Origin: Vespa crabro
Taxonomy: Eukaryota > Arthropoda > Insecta > Hymenoptera > Vespidae
Reading direction: 5' to 3'
Length of the DNA: 64,000 nucleotides
Assembly (NCBI RefSeq): GCF_910589235.1
Contig: NC_060963.1
Coordinates: 7,603,501-7,667,500 of the forward strand
The position numbers and the translations under genes were made by a program. The notes under the pieces were generated by a model. The model saw only the letters and a list, made by a program, of their open reading frames with translations. It was not told the DNA's origin and did not search any database. This document shows, one piece after another, positions 62,549 to 64,000 of the stretch. Positions within the stretch are counted from its first letter, which is position 1. Each line of letters starts with the position of its first letter.

Positions 62549-63475
62549 TGTCAACCGTAAACGACAAAGTTTCTCCCTTTAACAACTGCACTACCTAAAT
62601 GAAAACTTCGACTCGGGAGTCTCTACGACCTTTCAGGATTGAAGAAGAATATCTTAGGAAAACTTTAAGAAACAAGAAAATCACCTTTCGAGTATCTTCG
62701 TTAGAATTTTTTTATCCTTAACGTTACTGTATCGATCATACCTATCGAATTCGATACGATCGAATAATGACTAGAGAGAAAAGAGTTACGTCTTATTAAA
62801 TTATTTTAAGAATGACTAGTAATCCGTGGTACTTATTTGAGCTAACGATAAGAAAGATTACGATCATAAAGGAAGACAACGAATCCTTATCGAGTTTCTA
62901 TTATTGTTGCACATTGCTTTCGCGTTCGTTTAATCGTAAAGGAGAAAAAAAAATTACAAAATCCACGCGCGTTCGAACACGCGACGAATGAATAGAGATA
63001 TTTGCTCTTTGATAAAGGCAATGGGGGGGGGAGGAAAAAATGGAGAATTTTTAGGAAAGAAAGTAAGAAAAAATCTATCTTTGGATGGACGAATGGTGGC
63101 GAACCGAGTGATGAGAGAAAAAGAATAAGGGTCGTTTCGAAGGCCCTTAGAAAGGGAGTAAATTAACATCGGGTTGCCGCGACCGGGTGGTGCCAGTTTG
63201 CACTCGGTGGTCGTGTCTCGATAGGGGAGTGGAGCGGAGCCGTATCCGAGCTGCGAGTTGCCCGCGAGTAGAAGCGAGCAAAGGCAACTATCGACGACTA
63301 GGAACGGCCTCCCCCTGCTCCCCCCTCGCCACCCCCACGGCTCCTAGCCACTACGGAGCCACTACGCCGTCGCTGCTATACGCGAGGATTATAGTTTTTC
63401 TGGGGGGAGGGTGGTGGAGCGCCTTGCTTTCGAAAGGATGGTGATTGTGGAGCGTGGACAGAGTAGAGTTAGGCG
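62081..63475. other. Non-coding stretch and upstream region of the cuticle-type gene
   Basis: A CT-rich tract lies at 62464-62548. From about 63160 the sequence is GC-rich and C-rich (CCCCCTGCTCCCCCC near 63310, GGGGGGAGGG near 63400) and leads into the TATA box. This 300 bp is the likely proximal promoter of the gene at 63476. Open frames here (for example 63187-63444) look like by-products of GC content. Confidence 0.45.
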
Positions 63476-63509
63476 TATATAAGGCCTGCCGGCCCGGCCC
63501 AAGTCAGTC
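63476..63509 (+). promoter_or_regulatory. Core promoter: TATA box and arthropod initiator
   Basis: TATATAAGG begins at 63476. TCAGTCATT begins at 63504, with the +1 A at 63506, exactly 30 bp after the first T of the TATA box. Both elements and the spacing match the focused core promoter of highly expressed insect genes such as those for cuticular proteins. The leader to the start codon would be 42 bases. Confidence 0.8.
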
Positions 63510-63547
63510 ATTCACCGGACTACCAGCCCACCATACACACACCAAAC

Positions 63548-63559
63548 ATGAAGGCCTTT
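63548..63559 (+). CDS. First coding exon of a probable cuticular-protein gene (partial)
   Basis: ATG AAG GCC TTT (MKAF) is followed at once by GTGAGT (63560-63565), a consensus donor. The ATG lies 42 bases after the predicted transcription start in a good context (CCAAACATG). In insects, many secreted cuticular-protein genes (CPR and related families) have exactly this build: a TATA promoter, a short leader, and a first exon that encodes only about four residues of the signal peptide. The family assignment is from architecture, because the diagnostic exon is not in the window. A good-looking acceptor at 63805 gives a non-hydrophobic continuation and a stop, so the true second exon probably lies beyond 64000. 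An alternative reading with no splicing here is described among the findings. Confidence 0.6.
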
Positions 63560-63581
63560 GTGAGTATCTACGGATTCCTCT

Positions 63582-63647
63582 GCGGGCTAAATTACGGGCT
63601 AAATTACGGGCTCAATTATGGGCTCAATTACGGGCTTCGGTACGGGG
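63582..63647. repeat. 12-bp minisatellite in the intron, 5.5 copies
   Basis: Units of the form ACGGGCTAAATT begin at 63582, 63594, 63606, 63618 and 63630, with a half unit at 63642. The array starts 22 bp after the splice donor. The first two units match except for one base, and later ones vary at a few positions. The period is a multiple of three, and the array is open in more than one frame. Confidence 0.95.
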
Positions 63648-63691
63648 TGTTTCTTTTCGTCAGGGTGTATCACTTGCTCATATTCGATTGA

Positions 63692-64000
63692 TCGTCGCGT
63701 CGTTCTCTCGTGCTCCAAGTAAAGTCGCGCTACTCTATCTCATTTAATTATTTTCATTTCTTACCTATCGCGTCATCTTGCTTGAAACTTTTTTCACTTT
63801 TCAGTATAACTTTCCGGTTTCTCTCTACGGTCGTTTCTACTGTCATAGTTATTTCGATCGTTTTAATTCAAGCTAAACTCAATGTTCGTTCTTTTGATGG
63901 ATAATTAGATTTTCGCATCAACAAATAATCTCGAGCGCAGTAAACGCGACGTTTTAAAATGTCACGTATCTAGTGAAACGACGATTCAATGTCAGGGTTC
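63692..64000 (+). other. Intron 1 of the cuticle-type gene, continuing beyond the window
   Basis: AT-rich intronic sequence with a polypyrimidine-TTTCAG word at 63789-63805 that is probably not used (see rejected items). The window ends in this intron. Confidence 0.45.

Noticed and set aside
63789..63880. Strong polypyrimidine-TTTCAG acceptor after the MKAF exon
   Set aside because: Joining MKAF to this acceptor gives a polar 23-residue continuation and a stop, not the hydrophobic core of a signal peptide. The real second exon is expected beyond the window.

Overview
This window looks like insect nuclear DNA, most likely hymenopteran (bee, wasp or ant). It is AT-rich and CpG is not depleted. 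It carries very many simple repeats, mainly (GA)n/(CT)n, (TA)n and (CA)n, and almost no continuous coding sequence. What coding signal exists is in short exons with GT/AG borders. No bacterial operon, rRNA, tRNA, CRISPR array or complete multi-exon gene could be recognised. The species is inferred from composition and structure only.

Layout. Positions 1-24428 are non-coding as far as I can see, with microsatellites and several compact GC-richer islands. I read this as the long first coding intron of a minus-strand gene. Its first coding exon lies at 24504-24429 and encodes a signal peptide followed by the start of a kainate-type ionotropic glutamate receptor ligand-binding ectodomain; the other exons would lie to the left, probably before base 1. 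Positions 24725-57600 are a gene-poor, repeat-rich interval. It holds several GC-richer islands (30.7-31.1, 34.5, 39.1, 43.9-44.3, 45.4-45.8, 51.1, 53.3-53.8 and 54.7-55.0 kb) with candidate first exons on the plus strand. The best of these is 39092-39285, which has a good acceptor, a start codon and a donor. At 57665-57726 there is a candidate first coding exon beside a GAGA-rich leader. The right end holds a 132-bp mariner-type MITE (61947-62078) with perfect 25-bp terminal inverted repeats and TA target duplications. It also holds the best-defined promoter in the window: TATATAA at 63476, an arthropod initiator 30 bp downstream, and ATG at 63548 followed after four codons (MKAF) by a GTGAGT donor. 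That is the classic exon 1 of a secreted cuticular-protein gene, and the gene runs off the window.

The genes do not form a visible functional unit. A neuronal receptor gene points left, one or more weakly supported genes point right, and a probable cuticle gene starts at the right edge. The most unusual items are the 47-codon read-through frame with four GLNY repeats across the cuticle-gene donor site, the intact MITE, three perfect 11-bp-arm palindromes or hairpins, a 210-codon orphan frame at 56263-56895, and a 7-copy 13-bp minisatellite at 37488-37578.
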